Of a stretch of DNA of 36,571 nucleotides, positions 36,226 to 36,571 are shown in pieces. The notes under the pieces were generated by a model. That model was not told the origin of the DNA. It made no database searches and saw nothing but the letters and a program-made list of their open reading frames with translations. The stretch lies in IMG/VR virus record IMGVR_UViG_3300027741_000010, positions 1-36,571 of that record, one strand, 5' to 3'. Position 1 is the stretch's first letter. Every line of letters begins with the position of its first letter. A program made the translations under genes and the position numbers. The stretch comes from a virus.

Positions 36226-36571
36226 ATGGCTAATCCTGATGCTGTAGGCCAAAATACGCAGGATGCCTTTGGCAATTTTCGAATTGCCTTGGGTACAGCT
36301 CCTGCTAATGCGGTTGCTAATGCTGTCGTTGCACTGCCCATCCTCAGCGGTGGTATGCAGGGTTCTGGTAACGTAATCATTCGTCGTATTACGGTTGCCA
36401 GCAACTCAAATTCTGCTGGTGGAACGGTTCAATCTTTGGCTAACACCTATATCACAATAGGTACATCCAACGATGGAGCAAACTTGGTAACATCTAACGT
36501 GGCGTTGTCTAACGTCATTAACGGATATACTTACCAAGATATTACGCTTGTGGCTGCGACTGGTAACACCT
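36226..36571 (+). CDS. N-terminal part of small virion protein (continues at window start)
   Basis: The gene starts at ATG 36226 after AAGGAG and runs to the window end; across the 127-base overlap it continues to the stop at 225 (147 residues in total). The start MANPDAVGQNTQDAFGNF is followed by 'VIIRRITVASNS' and beta-type repeats. Together with the preceding decoration-like protein it probably covers or closes the head. Role inferred from place. Confidence 0.85.
   Translation, partial: MANPDAVGQNTQDAFGNFRIALGTAPANAVANAVVALPILSGGMQGSGNVIIRRITVASNSNSAGGTVQSLANTYITIGTSNDGANLVTSNVALSNVINGYTYQDITLVAATGNT
36445..36571. repeat. Terminal direct repeat, right copy (circular assembly overlap)
   Basis: Identical over 127 bases to positions 1-127. 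See the left copy for interpretation. Confidence 0.9.

Overview
The window is a complete phage genome, assembled as a circle and cut open inside a late gene. Its first 127 bases recur exactly as its last 127 (1-127 and 36445-36571), and one reading frame runs across the joint. The unique length is therefore 36,444 bp. The gene set is that of a short-tailed (podovirus-like) phage with an SU10/phiEco32-like or P22-like neck: portal, scaffold, HK97-fold capsid protein, adaptor and nozzle proteins, fibres, and a block of large helical ejection proteins instead of a tape measure. No integrase, DNA polymerase, RNA polymerase, helicase or primase is visible. The host is probably an alphaproteobacterium: the phage carries a GcrA-type cell-cycle regulator and a GTA-type three-TM holin, and GANTC (the CcrM site) is very rare in its early half. 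Species is not resolvable from this sequence.

Layout. The late genes all read on the + strand through the circular joint: tRNA-Arg(ACG), glycosyltransferase, large terminase, HTH protein, zinc-ribbon protein, portal, three tiny basic peptides, scaffold and capsid (28150-36571). They continue with adaptor, nozzle, fibres and host-contact proteins (1-9852), ejection proteins (9852-15748), small virion or membrane proteins, a second glycosyltransferase, holin and endolysin (15745-18541). The early genes lie between 18638 and 28021 in several opposed units. One - strand operon (23266 to 18638) encodes recombination and regulation: YqaJ exonuclease, RecT annealing protein, an SSB-like protein with an acidic tip, an Hjc-like resolvase, an AT-hook protein, GcrA and a glycosyltransferase. 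It diverges from a + strand pair, an RHH regulator and a replisome-organizer-like protein (23385-24185). A second - strand cluster of small unknown and membrane proteins (25867-24325) ends at a clear intrinsic terminator. A 442-bp AT-rich gap with promoter and palindrome elements separates it from a + strand pair (26310-26761). A convergent acidic protein and an HTH-phosphoesterase complete the early half.

How it may work. The divergent promoters at 23290-23352 both overlap one palindrome, so the RHH protein next to them is a natural candidate to control recombination and replication together. Host machinery must copy and transcribe the DNA; RecT, YqaJ, SSB-like and Hjc-like proteins would handle recombination and branched DNA. 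The GcrA and AT-hook proteins suggest that the phage reprograms host transcription or chromatin. Three GT-A-type glycosyltransferases point to modification of surface glycans, virion proteins or DNA; the sequence does not say which.
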